Shown here: positions 8,316 through 16,296 of the stretch, piece after piece
Layout: each line of letters begins with the position of its first letter
Numbering within the stretch: the stretch's first letter is position 1
NCBI GenBank assembly: GCA_031366005.1
Contig: JANLZB010000055.1
Coordinates: 34,369-98,368 of the forward strand
Length of the DNA stretch: 64,000 nucleotides
Origin: JANLUX01 sp031366005
GTDB lineage: Bacteria > Bacteroidota > Bacteroidia > AKYH767-A > OLB10
Direction: 5' to 3'
Program-made: the position numbers and the translations under genes
The notes under the pieces: generated by a model
The model's database searches: none
What the model was told of the DNA's origin: nothing
What the model saw: only the letters and a program-made list of their open reading frames with translations

Positions 8316-9479
8316 GTGCAATCAGTTAAAAAGCGTGTTTTAGTCTGTCCGCTCAATTGGGGATTAGGACATGCAACGCGATGCATTCCTGTTATCAATG
8401 AATTGATAAAACAAGAAGTAGAGGTAATCATTGCAGGGGATGGTGATTCATTGGAGTTGTTAAAGAAAGAATTTCCTACGCTCACACTTCACACATTAAA
8501 AGCAACCCCCGTTAATTATTCAACAAATGGAAATATGGCTTGGAAAATGTTAAAATCATCACCCAGGTTATTGCAAAATATTTATGATGAGCATCATCAA
8601 ATAAAAAACATTGTTAAAGAATTTAATATTGATTTAGTTATTTCAGATAATCGTTATGGTTGCTGGAGTAAAGATTGTTATTCCGTTTTCATTACGCATC
8701 AATTAAATATTCAATGTCCACAGGAATTAAAATGGTTGCAACCAATTCTTAATAGTATCAATCATTTTTTCATTCGTAAATACAAAGAATGTTGGGTTCC
8801 CGATGAAAAAGAATTGCCCGGGCTTTCAGGAATATTATCGCATGGAGATTATTATTTGCCACATTTAAATTTTATCGGAGCCTTCTCAAGGTTTGCAGAA
8901 TCAGATAATTCAATTAATAAATCTTATCGAAATAAATATCCGGAGAATACTCCCCTCTACCTTTGGAGAGGGGCAGGGGGTGAGGATAAAACATTTGATT
9001 TACTCGTAATCCTCTCCGGTCCCGAACCGCAACGAACCATTTTTGAAAATTTAATTATCCAACAAGTTTCAAAGCTGAATTTGCTAACTTTAATTGTTAG
9101 AGGAAAACCGAAGGAAACAAATGTTTCTGAAGTTGCTTTACCCATTACAATCGTAAATCACATAGAAACTTCGTTACTTAAATTTCATATTCAACACGCG
9201 AAAAACATTTTATGCCGAGCAGGATATTCAACCATTATGGATTTAGCTGCGCTCGGTAGAAAAGCAATCCTTGTACCTACTCCCGGACAAACAGAACAAG
9301 AATACTTAGCAGGATTCTTTCATCTCCAAAAAAAACATTTCATGCAATTGCAAAATCAATTTGATCTGGTGCTTGCTTTGAAAGGAATTGAATATTGTGA
9401 TGAGTTTAAATATAACGATGAGGAAAATACATTAACAGCAGCTATCAGAAGAACGCTAAGTAAAATTCCTAAACATTAA
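8316..9479 (+). CDS. MurG/GT28-like glycosyltransferase with internal repeat
   Basis: The protein has 387 residues and a two-domain GT-B fold. The N-terminal VLVCPLNWGLGHATR loop (residues 8-22) and the C-terminal donor site CRAGYSTIMDLAALGRKAILVPTPGQTEQ (residues about 297-325, with breaks as listed in the family) place it near MurG-like nucleotide-sugar transferases. It starts with GTG. Around residues 212-225 a palindromic repeat (8949-8986) is inserted in frame and codes for TPLYLWRGAGGEDK between the two domains, an apparently tolerated linker insertion. The acceptor is unknown. Confidence 0.85.
   Translation: MQSVKKRVLVCPLNWGLGHATRCIPVINELIKQEVEVIIAGDGDSLELLKKEFPTLTLHTLKATPVNYSTNGNMAWKMLKSSPRLLQNIYDEHHQIKNIVKEFNIDLVISDNRYGCWSKDCYSVFITHQLNIQCPQELKWLQPILNSINHFFIRKYKECWVPDEKELPGLSGILSHGDYYLPHLNFIGAFSRFAESDNSINKSYRNKYPENTPLYLWRGAGGEDKTFDLLVILSGPEPQRTIFENLIIQQVSKLNLLTLIVRGKPKETNVSEVALPITIVNHIETSLLKFHIQHAKNILCRAGYSTIMDLAALGRKAILVPTPGQTEQEYLAGFFHLQKKHFMQLQNQFDLVLALKGIEYCDEFKYNDEENTLTAAIRRTLSKIPKH
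8949..8986 (-). repeat. CCCTCTCC-type hairpin repeat inside a coding sequence
   Basis: CCCCTCT and AGAGGGG arms (8952-8958 and 8967-8973), followed on the plus strand by GCAGGGGGTGAGG. Read on the minus strand it follows the same order as the copies at 50381-50410 and 63892-63924: CCTCACCCC, a short spacer, then the hairpin. It keeps the glycosyltransferase frame open. Confidence 0.8.
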
Positions 9480-9786
9480 ACCCCTCCTCATAAGCTTTCC
9501 ACGTTTGTTGTCCTTCATCCTGTGTGGGGTAGTCCTGAACCTTTTTGTCGTAACAGCATTCCAGTGTGCCCGCAAGGAATTTCCTTCCAAAAAGCGAGAT
9601 TTTGTAACGGGCATCATATTTTTCTCCAGTCATTGCTATCAGCCACTGATCCTGAAGAAAGGCGGTGCAACGAAAGCCCGTTGACCTGGCAATAACCTTA
9701 TTAAGATGAGTACAAAATACACACTCTTGCGCTAAAATAAATGTGCTGTGATTTAAAACTAAAGGGTGATGATTAGAAACGAATGT
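9469..9786 (-). pseudogene. Open frame without a start codon (probable remnant)
   Basis: On the minus strand 105 codons are open between a TAA at 9787-9789 and a TAG at 9469. The translation contains AQECVFCTHLNKVIARSTGF, then TAFLQDQWLIAMTGEKYDAR and TLECCYDKKVQDYP, which reads like a real globular protein with Cys and Trp residues. No ATG, GTG or TTG lies before its middle (GCA-ATG-ACT). It overlaps the 3' end of the plus-strand glycosyltransferase by 11 bases. Either the 5' end has been lost or a non-standard start (ATT) is used. I do not recognise the family. Confidence 0.4.
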
Positions 9787-9847
9787 TTAATGCACTAAAA
9801 TTTGAATGTCAAGATTTTGGATTTGCTTTGTTTTGTTTGGGTTACAT

Positions 9848-9855
9848 TATCTTTG
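9848..9855 (+). promoter_or_regulatory. Putative promoter of the toxin-antitoxin pair
   Basis: TATCTTTG matches the -7 consensus TAnnTTTG. TTTG at 9827-9830 (17-bp spacer) or 9822-9825 (22-bp spacer) could be the -33 element. The antitoxin ATG follows 28 bp downstream. Confidence 0.5.
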
Positions 9856-9883
9856 ATGAAGCAAAAACTTAAAACAAATAACA

Positions 9884-10120
9884 ATGAGTTCGTCCGAATT
9901 AAAAACAGGAATAAATAAAATGCTGACTGATGTAAACGATGAACGATTTCTAAGAACTATGTACGCAATGGTAAGTGAATATACTGACGGAGGAATACTC
10001 AACTTATCCCCTGAACAAAAAAGAATACTTGAAGACAGAAAGAAATCACATAAGGCAGGTCAGTCAAAATCATTTTCAGTAAAACAGATGAAAGCATTAG
10101 TGCTGAAGAATATTAAATGA
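9884..10120 (+). CDS. Antitoxin-like protein of a ParE/RelE module
   Basis: The protein has 78 residues and its length and layout match the short antitoxins that precede RelE/ParE toxins in Bacteroidota: an N-terminal helical part (LKTGINKMLTDVNDERFLRTMYAMVSEY) and a C-terminal toxin-binding tail (LSPEQKRILEDRKKSHKAG, then SVKQM). It ends in an ATGA overlap with the toxin gene. It should neutralise the toxin and may autorepress the promoter; no operator could be identified. Confidence 0.8.
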   Translation: MSSSELKTGINKMLTDVNDERFLRTMYAMVSEYTDGGILNLSPEQKRILEDRKKSHKAGQSKSFSVKQMKALVLKNIK

Positions 10121-10416
10121 AGCTAACCGTTAAGGAAGAAGTTTATGATGATTTGGCTGACATTGTAAACTGGTACGAAAACCAATCTGCCGGCTTTGGA
10201 GAGAAATTTTTAAATGAATGGGAGAACACATTAAAATTTGTTGCAAGAAATCCGTCCGCATTTCAAACACAATTCAAAAGTTTTCGTCATGCAAAGGTTA
10301 TTCGGTTTCCTTACCTTGTAATTTTTGAAATTGATACTGCCGAAGTTATTGTTTACATGGTCATTCATACCTCACGAAAACCTGGAAAAAGGTATCGAAT
10401 AAAAAGAAAAAAATAA
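10117..10416 (+). CDS. RelE/ParE-superfamily toxin
   Basis: The protein has 99 residues. The pattern KLTVKEEVYDDLADIVNWYENQSAGFGEKFLNEW, followed by FQTQFKSFRHAKVIRFPYLVIFEID and a final VIHTSRKPGKR, is the ParE/RelE fold: N-terminal helical hairpin followed by a beta-sheet with the R-x-x-x-x-x-F-P-Y strand. ParE members inhibit gyrase and RelE members cleave mRNA at the ribosome; the sequence alone does not decide between them. It is translationally coupled to the antitoxin upstream. Confidence 0.87.
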   Translation: MKLTVKEEVYDDLADIVNWYENQSAGFGEKFLNEWENTLKFVARNPSAFQTQFKSFRHAKVIRFPYLVIFEIDTAEVIVYMVIHTSRKPGKRYRIKRKK

Positions 10417-10445
10417 GGGTTGTATATCTAACTATCTTAAATGAT

Positions 10446-10485
10446 AACCATCTCAAATCCGCAATTGAGGTTGGGGATTTTTTTT
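10446..10485 (+). terminator. Probable rho-independent terminator after the TA pair
   Basis: AACC-AT-CTCAA pairs with TTGAGGTT around an 8-base loop and is followed by GGGGATTTTTTTT. It lies 30 bp after the toxin stop codon. Confidence 0.5.
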
Positions 10486-10504
10486 GGTTTGTTTACATTT
10501 GGTG

Positions 10505-10536
10505 CATGTTGGTGGGAAGGAAGGAACACCAACATG
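10505..10536 (+). repeat. Hairpin CATGTTGGTG / CACCAACATG with GGAAGGAA loop
   Basis: A perfect 10-bp stem with the loop GGAAGGAAGGAA, preceded by TTTGGTG. It lies about 105 bp upstream of the kelch T9SS gene at 10641. The structure is matched by 37835-37861, where the stem sequence differs but still pairs. Confidence 0.7.
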
Positions 10537-10640
10537 GGAGCATATAGTTTTCGCGCGGATGCTTGAACAGTGGGTAGCGGGATGTTTTGCCGAATCACTA
10601 AAACAATATTTTTTCTTAATGAAAGTTTATAATTACAATT

Positions 10641-12452
10641 ATGAAAAAATTAATCCTCCTGATATATCTTTCTCTTTTTTCATTCAACAGCTTTTCGCAA
10701 GCCGGTGAGTGGACATGGATGAATGGTGACACCATTAATTTTTCGCAAGGACACTATGGAACCAAGGGTGTACCCGATCCGCTTAATTCGCCACCTGCAT
10801 TATCAGGGTCATTGCAGTGGACAGATCTGCAAGGAAATTTTTGGTTATATGGTGGTTCATCTTATATCAATCCGAACATTGTTGGATATGCTGATCTTTG
10901 GAAATACGATCCTCTTATTAATGAATGGACATGGGTATTTGGATCAGGATTAATTAATGATACTGTTAACTTTGGAATAAAAGGAATAGCATCATCAACT
11001 AATACACCGGGAAGCAGAGGAAGTACCTGTACATGGGTTGATCTTCAAGGTAATTTATGGCTTTATGGAGGTGTTGCACAAGTTTCAATAAATGGGCAAC
11101 CTGTTGGAGAACTTTTCGCTGATTTATGGAAGTATAATATCGCTACAAATCAATGGACGTGGGTTAATGGATATAATATTTTCCCTCCCCAGGTTGAACA
11201 TCATCCACCAACCAATAACCACCCAGGATCCCGAACCGGCTTAACTGCAAACTGGACCGACAATGCAGGTAACCTTTGGTTTTACGGAGGAATTGGGGAT
11301 GGTTTTAATAATTATGGCGACTTATGGAAATATGAAATAGCCTCAGATATCTGGACATTGATGAAAGGTGATACCATACCTAATCATAAAGGTTCTTATG
11401 GTTTCAAAGGAATTAGTAATGTTATTAATAATCCGGGATGCAGATTTGGAAATTTAAGTTGGAAAGAGACCAATGGAGACTTGTGGCTATTCGGAGGGCT
11501 GAAGAATGATACAGGCTCTTTTTATAATCAAAAAAATGATCTTTGGAAATACAGTATAACAACCAATATGTGGACATGGATGAATGGTGATTCTATAAAA
11601 AATGCTTTTGGAAATTTGGGTCTTAAATGTATTTCATCTATTGCTAATCAGCTAAGAGGACAATGGTCCACCGATGCCTGCTGGAGTGATGGTTGTGGTA
11701 ACTTTTGGACTTTTGGTGGAGTTACACTTAATCCCATTTATAATAGATCAAATGATTTATGGATGTATAGCACCTCAACTGGTAATTGGACATGGATAAG
11801 TGGCAATGGGTTTATGAATGGAGATGATATATACGGTATAAAAGGAGTATCAACCCCTACTAACAGCATTGGTGCAAGAGATTTTTCCAATGGATGGATA
11901 GACTTTAAAGGCAACTTCTGGATATTTGGTGCAAGGTCAGGTTATGACGGCAGAAATATGCTAGATTATATTCATATTTATGCAAATCCTCCAGTGCCTG
12001 TAATTACAATAAGTAACGATACACTTAAATGCGTTACAAGCGGGAATGCTTACCAATGGTATTTTAATAATATGATTATCAATGGTGCGACTGATTCATT
12101 TTATGTTTTCAATGTAGCGGGTAATTATTATGTAACGATTGCAAACCATGGTTGCGAAGCTGCGAGCAATATAATTTCAAAACCTGAAATGGAAAATATG
12201 ATCCACTTGGTAGTGATGCCCAACCCTGCTAATTTGGCTTTAACCATTTCTTTTATTCAACTGTCAAGTGAAAATGTTGAGTTAAGATTATACGATGCGT
12301 TAGGGAATGAAATTTATTTCTCAAAACACAATAATGTTAAAGGCAGGTTTGAAGAAGTAATAAGAATGAATGATCTTGCAAGCGGCATTTATTTCTGCCA
12401 GTTAAAAACGCAAAATGATTTCTACAATAAAAAAGTAATAGTACAGCATTGA
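10641..12452 (+). CDS. Large secreted kelch-type T9SS protein
   Basis: The protein has 603 residues. A signal peptide (LILLIYLSLFSFNSFSQ) is followed by six or seven long kelch-like repeats with the signature W-x-D-x-x-G-N-x-W-x-x-G-G and DLWKY (e.g. SLQWTDLQGNFWLYGG). Loops carry the phrase WTWMNGD/GLKGISS. Residues about 450-510 form a small beta domain, and the last 80 residues a T9SS type A sorting domain (VVMPNPANLALTISF, then SGIYFCQLKTQNDFYNKKVIV). It is predicted to be a surface or secreted beta-propeller of unknown ligand. Confidence 0.87.
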   Translation: MKKLILLIYLSLFSFNSFSQAGEWTWMNGDTINFSQGHYGTKGVPDPLNSPPALSGSLQWTDLQGNFWLYGGSSYINPNIVGYADLWKYDPLINEWTWVFGSGLINDTVNFGIKGIASSTNTPGSRGSTCTWVDLQGNLWLYGGVAQVSINGQPVGELFADLWKYNIATNQWTWVNGYNIFPPQVEHHPPTNNHPGSRTGLTANWTDNAGNLWFYGGIGDGFNNYGDLWKYEIASDIWTLMKGDTIPNHKGSYGFKGISNVINNPGCRFGNLSWKETNGDLWLFGGLKNDTGSFYNQKNDLWKYSITTNMWTWMNGDSIKNAFGNLGLKCISSIANQLRGQWSTDACWSDGCGNFWTFGGVTLNPIYNRSNDLWMYSTSTGNWTWISGNGFMNGDDIYGIKGVSTPTNSIGARDFSNGWIDFKGNFWIFGARSGYDGRNMLDYIHIYANPPVPVITISNDTLKCVTSGNAYQWYFNNMIINGATDSFYVFNVAGNYYVTIANHGCEAASNIISKPEMENMIHLVVMPNPANLALTISFIQLSSENVELRLYDALGNEIYFSKHNNVKGRFEEVIRMNDLASGIYFCQLKTQNDFYNKKVIVQH

Positions 12453-12604
12453 GGTATCTCAACTATTCTAAAGCATTGACACCACTGCATCAGTCCCATC
12501 AGCGTCTCCGCCTTTCACGGCACTCTGATGTTTGTAACAAAGGTGTTAAATAAGTTCTAATTACTCTCCACAAAAAACATATTAATCTCTCCCATATTCT
12601 TCAA

Positions 12605-13588
12605 CTACTTCACCACATACATCACTTCCTTCACTGCTTTAATTACACGCTCAGGGTTTGGGAGATAAGCTTCAATCAAAGTGGGTGCGTAAGGCAAGGG
12701 AACATCACCACCCATTACACGGATTACAGGTGCATCGAGATAATCAAAAGCTTCGCGCTGAACTTTAAATGTTACTTCTGTTGCAATGGAACCAAGTGGC
12801 CAGCTCTCTTCAACGATCACCAAACGATTGGTTTTTTTAACTGATTCAATCACTGTTTTATAATCTATAGGCCGAACACTTCTCAAATCAATAACTTCTG
12901 CATTAATATTTTCTTTGGATAGTTCTTCAGCAGCTTTCAAAGCAATCTTCATCATCTTGCCAAAAGAAACAATGGTAACATCAGTTCCTGCACGTTTAAT
13001 ATCAGCAATACCAATTGGCATTAAGTATTCGCCATCAGGCACCATTCCTTTATCACCATACATCTGCTCACTCTCCATAAAAATAACAGGATCATCATCA
13101 CGAATAGCAGACTTCAATAAACCTTTTGCATCAGCAGGATTACTGGGAACAACCACTTTCAAACCCGGACAGTTTGCATACCAGCTTTCAAATGCCTGTG
13201 AGTGCTGAGAGCTGAGCATTCCGGCAGCTCCGGTTGGTCCGCGAAACACAATCGGAACCGTAAAATGACCGCCACTCATACTCATCATTTTTGCTGCTGA
13301 GTTAATTACCTGGTCAATGGCAACAAGAGAAAAATTGAAAGTCATAAATTCAATGATAGGCCGTAATCCATTCATAGCTGCTCCCACACCAATGCCTGCA
13401 AAACCAAGTTCTGCAATAGGTGTATCAATAACGCGTCTTGCTCCAAACTCGTCCAGCATTCCCTGGCTTACTTTATAAGCTCCATTGTATTGCGCTACTT
13501 CCTCTCCCATCAAAAACACACGTTCATCTCTCCGCATTTCCTCGTTCATGGCTTCGCGAAGCGCCTCTCTGAATTGTAATTCTCTCAT
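12605..13588 (-). CDS. pdhB: Pyruvate dehydrogenase E1 component, beta subunit
   Basis: The protein has 327 residues. Transketolase pyrimidine-domain motifs (ALREAMNEEMRRDERVFLMGEEV, DTPIAELGFAGIGVGAA) and the C-terminal transketolase domain (VIDLRSVRPIDYKTV, VEESWPLGSIATEV) identify the beta subunit of a two-component alpha2beta2 E1. It decarboxylates pyruvate with thiamine diphosphate and passes the acetyl group to lipoyl-E2. A branched-chain 2-oxoacid E1 is the alternative, but PDH-type motifs such as YGDKGMVPDGEY favour pyruvate. The alpha subunit and E2 are not in this window. Confidence 0.92.
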   Translation of the reverse strand: MRELQFREALREAMNEEMRRDERVFLMGEEVAQYNGAYKVSQGMLDEFGARRVIDTPIAELGFAGIGVGAAMNGLRPIIEFMTFNFSLVAIDQVINSAAKMMSMSGGHFTVPIVFRGPTGAAGMLSSQHSQAFESWYANCPGLKVVVPSNPADAKGLLKSAIRDDDPVIFMESEQMYGDKGMVPDGEYLMPIGIADIKRAGTDVTIVSFGKMMKIALKAAEELSKENINAEVIDLRSVRPIDYKTVIESVKKTNRLVIVEESWPLGSIATEVTFKVQREAFDYLDAPVIRVMGGDVPLPYAPTLIEAYLPNPERVIKAVKEVMYVVK

Positions 13589-13690
13589 AAGGCAAAAATA
13601 GTTATTGAGTTGTAATGTTGTTTAGGTATTAAGTGATTACGTAATTGAGGTAATTAAGGCGATTGTGGATATTCTTTAGAGGAAAATAAT

Positions 13691-13698
13691 TAGTTTTG
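13691..13698 (+). promoter_or_regulatory. Putative -7 box upstream of etfB
   Basis: TAGTTTTG fits TAnnTTTG and lies 77 bp before the etfB ATG. No good -33 TTTG is found at the usual spacing. Confidence 0.3.
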
Positions 13699-13774
13699 CC
13701 AATCAAAATTTAATCAGAAATTTTTACAGGACGGCTTTAGCCGTAAACTGTAAACCGAAAACTGTAAACTGAAA

Positions 13775-14512
13775 ATGAAAATCCTTGTTTGCATAAGCAA
13801 CGTACCAGATACTACTTCCAAAATAAATTTTACTGACGATCATAAATCTTTCGTTTCCACGGGAATTCAATTTATCATTAATCCTTATGATGAAATTGCT
13901 TTGACACGTGCTCTGGAATTAACGGAAGAAAGTGGTGGAACTGTGACAGTAATAAATGTGGGTGATCCAACTACGGATCCCACTATACGTAAAGCTTTGG
14001 CAATTGGAGCAACGGATGCTGTGCGTGTAAATGCTGCACCACGTGATGCTTATTTTGTTTCAAAACAGATTGCTGCTTACGCAAAAGATAAAGGTTTTGG
14101 TCTGATATTAACCGGTCGTGAGTCCATTGATTATAATGGTGCACAGGTGCCGGGTATGTTGGGTGAGTTGTTAGAAATGCCAAGCATTACGATTGTAAAA
14201 TCTTTAAATATTGAAGGAAGCAATGCAACGCTTGAGCGCGAAATAGAAGGAGGTAAAGAAATTATTAATTGCCCGTTACCATTAATTGCAAGTGCATCTG
14301 AAGGCATGGCAGAACCTCGAATTCCAAACATGCGCGGAATTATGTCAGCCCGCACAAAACCGCTTACAGTTGTTGAACCTGTTGAAGTTCCAAAACTGCA
14401 AGAGGTTATATCTTATGATAAACCCAAACCAAGAGGCACTGTTCATCTGGTACCAAATGACCAGGTGAAACAGCTTGTTGATTTATTACACAACGAAGCA
14501 AAGGTTTTCTGA
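13775..14512 (+). CDS. etfB: Electron transfer flavoprotein, beta subunit
   Basis: The protein has 245 residues. The AANH/ETF fold is shown by MKILVCISNVPDT, NPYDEIALTRALELTEE, LTGRESIDYNGAQVPGMLGELL and the ETF-beta signature region around residues 155-200 (EREIEGGKEIINCPLPLIAS, MRGIMSAR). It pairs with EtfA 53 bp downstream. The heterodimer carries electrons from acyl-CoA dehydrogenases to the quinone pool through ETF dehydrogenase, neither of which is in this window. Confidence 0.96.
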   Translation: MKILVCISNVPDTTSKINFTDDHKSFVSTGIQFIINPYDEIALTRALELTEESGGTVTVINVGDPTTDPTIRKALAIGATDAVRVNAAPRDAYFVSKQIAAYAKDKGFGLILTGRESIDYNGAQVPGMLGELLEMPSITIVKSLNIEGSNATLEREIEGGKEIINCPLPLIASASEGMAEPRIPNMRGIMSARTKPLTVVEPVEVPKLQEVISYDKPKPRGTVHLVPNDQVKQLVDLLHNEAKVF

Positions 14513-14526
14513 TTATTCAGAATTAA

Positions 14527-14557
14527 ATTCATAACTCATAATTCAAAATTCATAACT
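14527..14557. repeat. ATTCATAACTCATAATTC intergenic repeat
   Basis: An AT-rich direct repeat of ATTCATAACT between etfB and etfA. A longer, mostly inverted version lies between folD and ffh (51964-52034). Confidence 0.55.
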
Positions 14558-14565
14558 ATAAATTA

Positions 14566-15540
14566 ATGGTTTTAGTTTACGCAGAGCACGCAGAAGGAAA
14601 ATTTAAAAAGTCAACTTATGAGGTGGTGTCTTATGGATACGCAATCGCTTCAAAGCTAAATATTCCTTTGAGCGTTATTTCAATTGGTGATGTGAGTAAA
14701 GAAGAATTAAGTTTACTTGCAAAATATGGCGCTTCAAAAATTTTAAATGTAAGTATTGATAAACTCAAAACATTTGTTAACCAGGCTTACGCTGCTGTGA
14801 TTGCCGCTGCTGCCAAACAGGAAAACGCAAGTGTTGTTGTTATGAGTGCTTCATTCACCGGAAAAGGACTTGCTCCACGAGTGGCAGTTAAGTTAGAAGC
14901 AGGATTAGTGGATGGAGCTATTTCATTACCGGATATGACAAACGGTTTTGTTGTTCGTAAGGGAGCATTCTCCGGAAAAGCATTTGCTGATGTAACATTA
15001 ACAAGTGCCGTTAAAGTAATTACGTTAGTTCCGAACTCTTATAAAGTTGTTGAAAATTCTCAACCCATTCAAATAATTGATTTTGCCCCTACAGTTAAAG
15101 ACAATGATTTTGCTGCAATGGTAAAAGATATTGTTCGTGCTTCAGATAAAGTATCATTGCCTGAAGCAGAAATTGTTGTGAGTGGAGGTCGTGGATTAAA
15201 AGGACCTGAGAATTGGGGAATGATTGAAGAGCTTGCAGATTTACTTGGTGCGGCTACAGCCTGTTCCAAGCCTGTGAGTGATGCACATTGGCGTCCGCAC
15301 AGCGAACATGTCGGGCAAACAGGAATTGCAGTAAGCCCTAATTTATATATTGCTATTGGTATTTCAGGAGCCATTCAGCATTTAGCAGGAGTGAGTTCTT
15401 CCAAAGTGATTGTGGTGATCAATAAAGATCCTGAAGCTCCTTTCTTCAAAGCGGCTGATTATGGTATTGTGGGTGATGCATTTGATGTGGTGCCTCAGTT
15501 AATTGAAGCCATCAAAGAATTTAAAGCAGTTAATGCCTGA
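14566..15540 (+). CDS. etfA: Electron transfer flavoprotein, alpha subunit
   Basis: The protein has 324 residues. The C-terminal FAD-binding domain is well conserved: VSGGRGLKGPENWGMIEEL, LGAATACSKPVSDAHWRP, HVGQTGIAVSPNLYIAIGISGAIQH and NKDPEAPFFKAADYGIVGDAF. The N-terminal half has the usual AANH fold with VLVYAEHAEGKFKKSTYE. It is co-directional with etfB. A small AT-rich repeat lies in the 53-bp gap. Confidence 0.96.
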   Translation: MVLVYAEHAEGKFKKSTYEVVSYGYAIASKLNIPLSVISIGDVSKEELSLLAKYGASKILNVSIDKLKTFVNQAYAAVIAAAAKQENASVVVMSASFTGKGLAPRVAVKLEAGLVDGAISLPDMTNGFVVRKGAFSGKAFADVTLTSAVKVITLVPNSYKVVENSQPIQIIDFAPTVKDNDFAAMVKDIVRASDKVSLPEAEIVVSGGRGLKGPENWGMIEELADLLGAATACSKPVSDAHWRPHSEHVGQTGIAVSPNLYIAIGISGAIQHLAGVSSSKVIVVINKDPEAPFFKAADYGIVGDAFDVVPQLIEAIKEFKAVNA

Positions 15541-15608
15541 TTTATTATTTTCACATCGGATTAAAAATGTACATGAATTCCGCAATTTCCCATTTCGCAT
15601 TTGATTCG

Positions 15609-15624
15609 TCCCGATGTATCGGGA
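15609..15624. repeat. TCCCGAT-GT-ATCGGGA palindrome
   Basis: Seven-bp arms around GT in the etfA-nuclease gap. The same 16 bases occur at 39820-39835, inside a coding sequence. Confidence 0.8.
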
Positions 15625-15667
15625 TCGTAACATTCGTATCTCATTCGTTAATTAGTAACCATCATTC

Positions 15668-16291
15668 GTGAAAAAAATTAAACTCGAAATAATCGGTCTC
15701 TCATTCAGTCAAACCCAATCCGGTGCTTATGCTTTAGTGCTTGGTGAAGAAATTGGTAAACGCAGATTACCAATAATCATTGGAGGTTTTGAAGCGCAAG
15801 CTATAGCTGTTGAGTTGGAAAACATGACTCCGAGCCGTCCGCTGACGCATGATCTTTTTAAGAATTTTGCAATTGAGTTTGGTCTAACCGTTACAGAAAT
15901 TGTGATTTACAATCTTAAAGAAGGAATTTTTTATTCCAAACTAACCTGTACCAATGGCAATGAGACAAAAGAAATTGATGCACGGACTTCTGACGCAATT
16001 GCAATGGCCGTTCGTTTTAATTGTCCTATTTACACTTACGAATTTATTCTTGCATCGGCAGGAGTTGTGTTAGATGAAAGCGGTGAGGAAGTAGGAGCCA
16101 CACCAAAATCCAAATCAACTAAGAAAACGCCAGTAGAGAAAAAAGCAATTACCGGAGGAGAAGGCGAATACGCATCACAAACAGTGGAGGAGCTGAAAGA
16201 ATCTTTGATGCGCGCCATTGATGAAGAAGCTTATGAAACGGCTTCAAAAATTCGTGATGAATTGAATAAGAGAAAAAAGAGCTCGCAGTAA
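15668..16291 (+). CDS. Bifunctional nuclease (DUF151) with UVR motif
   Basis: The protein has 207 residues. The DUF151 bifunctional nuclease domain (residues 1-130) shows KIKLEIIGLSFSQTQSGAYALVLGEEIGKRRLPI, then ALRPLTHDLF-like SRPLTHDLFKNFA and DARTSDAIAMAVRFNCPIY. A Lys-rich linker leads to a C-terminal UVR motif (VEELKESLMRAIDEEAYETASKIRDEL in its usual spacing), the interaction motif found in UvrB/UvrC. Relatives have RNase and DNase activity. It starts with GTG. The pairing with EtfBA is common in Bacteroidota. Confidence 0.9.
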   Translation: MKKIKLEIIGLSFSQTQSGAYALVLGEEIGKRRLPIIIGGFEAQAIAVELENMTPSRPLTHDLFKNFAIEFGLTVTEIVIYNLKEGIFYSKLTCTNGNETKEIDARTSDAIAMAVRFNCPIYTYEFILASAGVVLDESGEEVGATPKSKSTKKTPVEKKAITGGEGEYASQTVEELKESLMRAIDEEAYETASKIRDELNKRKKSSQ

Positions 16292-16296
16292 ATTTT

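Noticed and set aside
10484..10708. A plus-strand frame before the kelch gene
   Set aside because: It runs through the hairpin and overlaps the signal peptide of the real gene in another frame.
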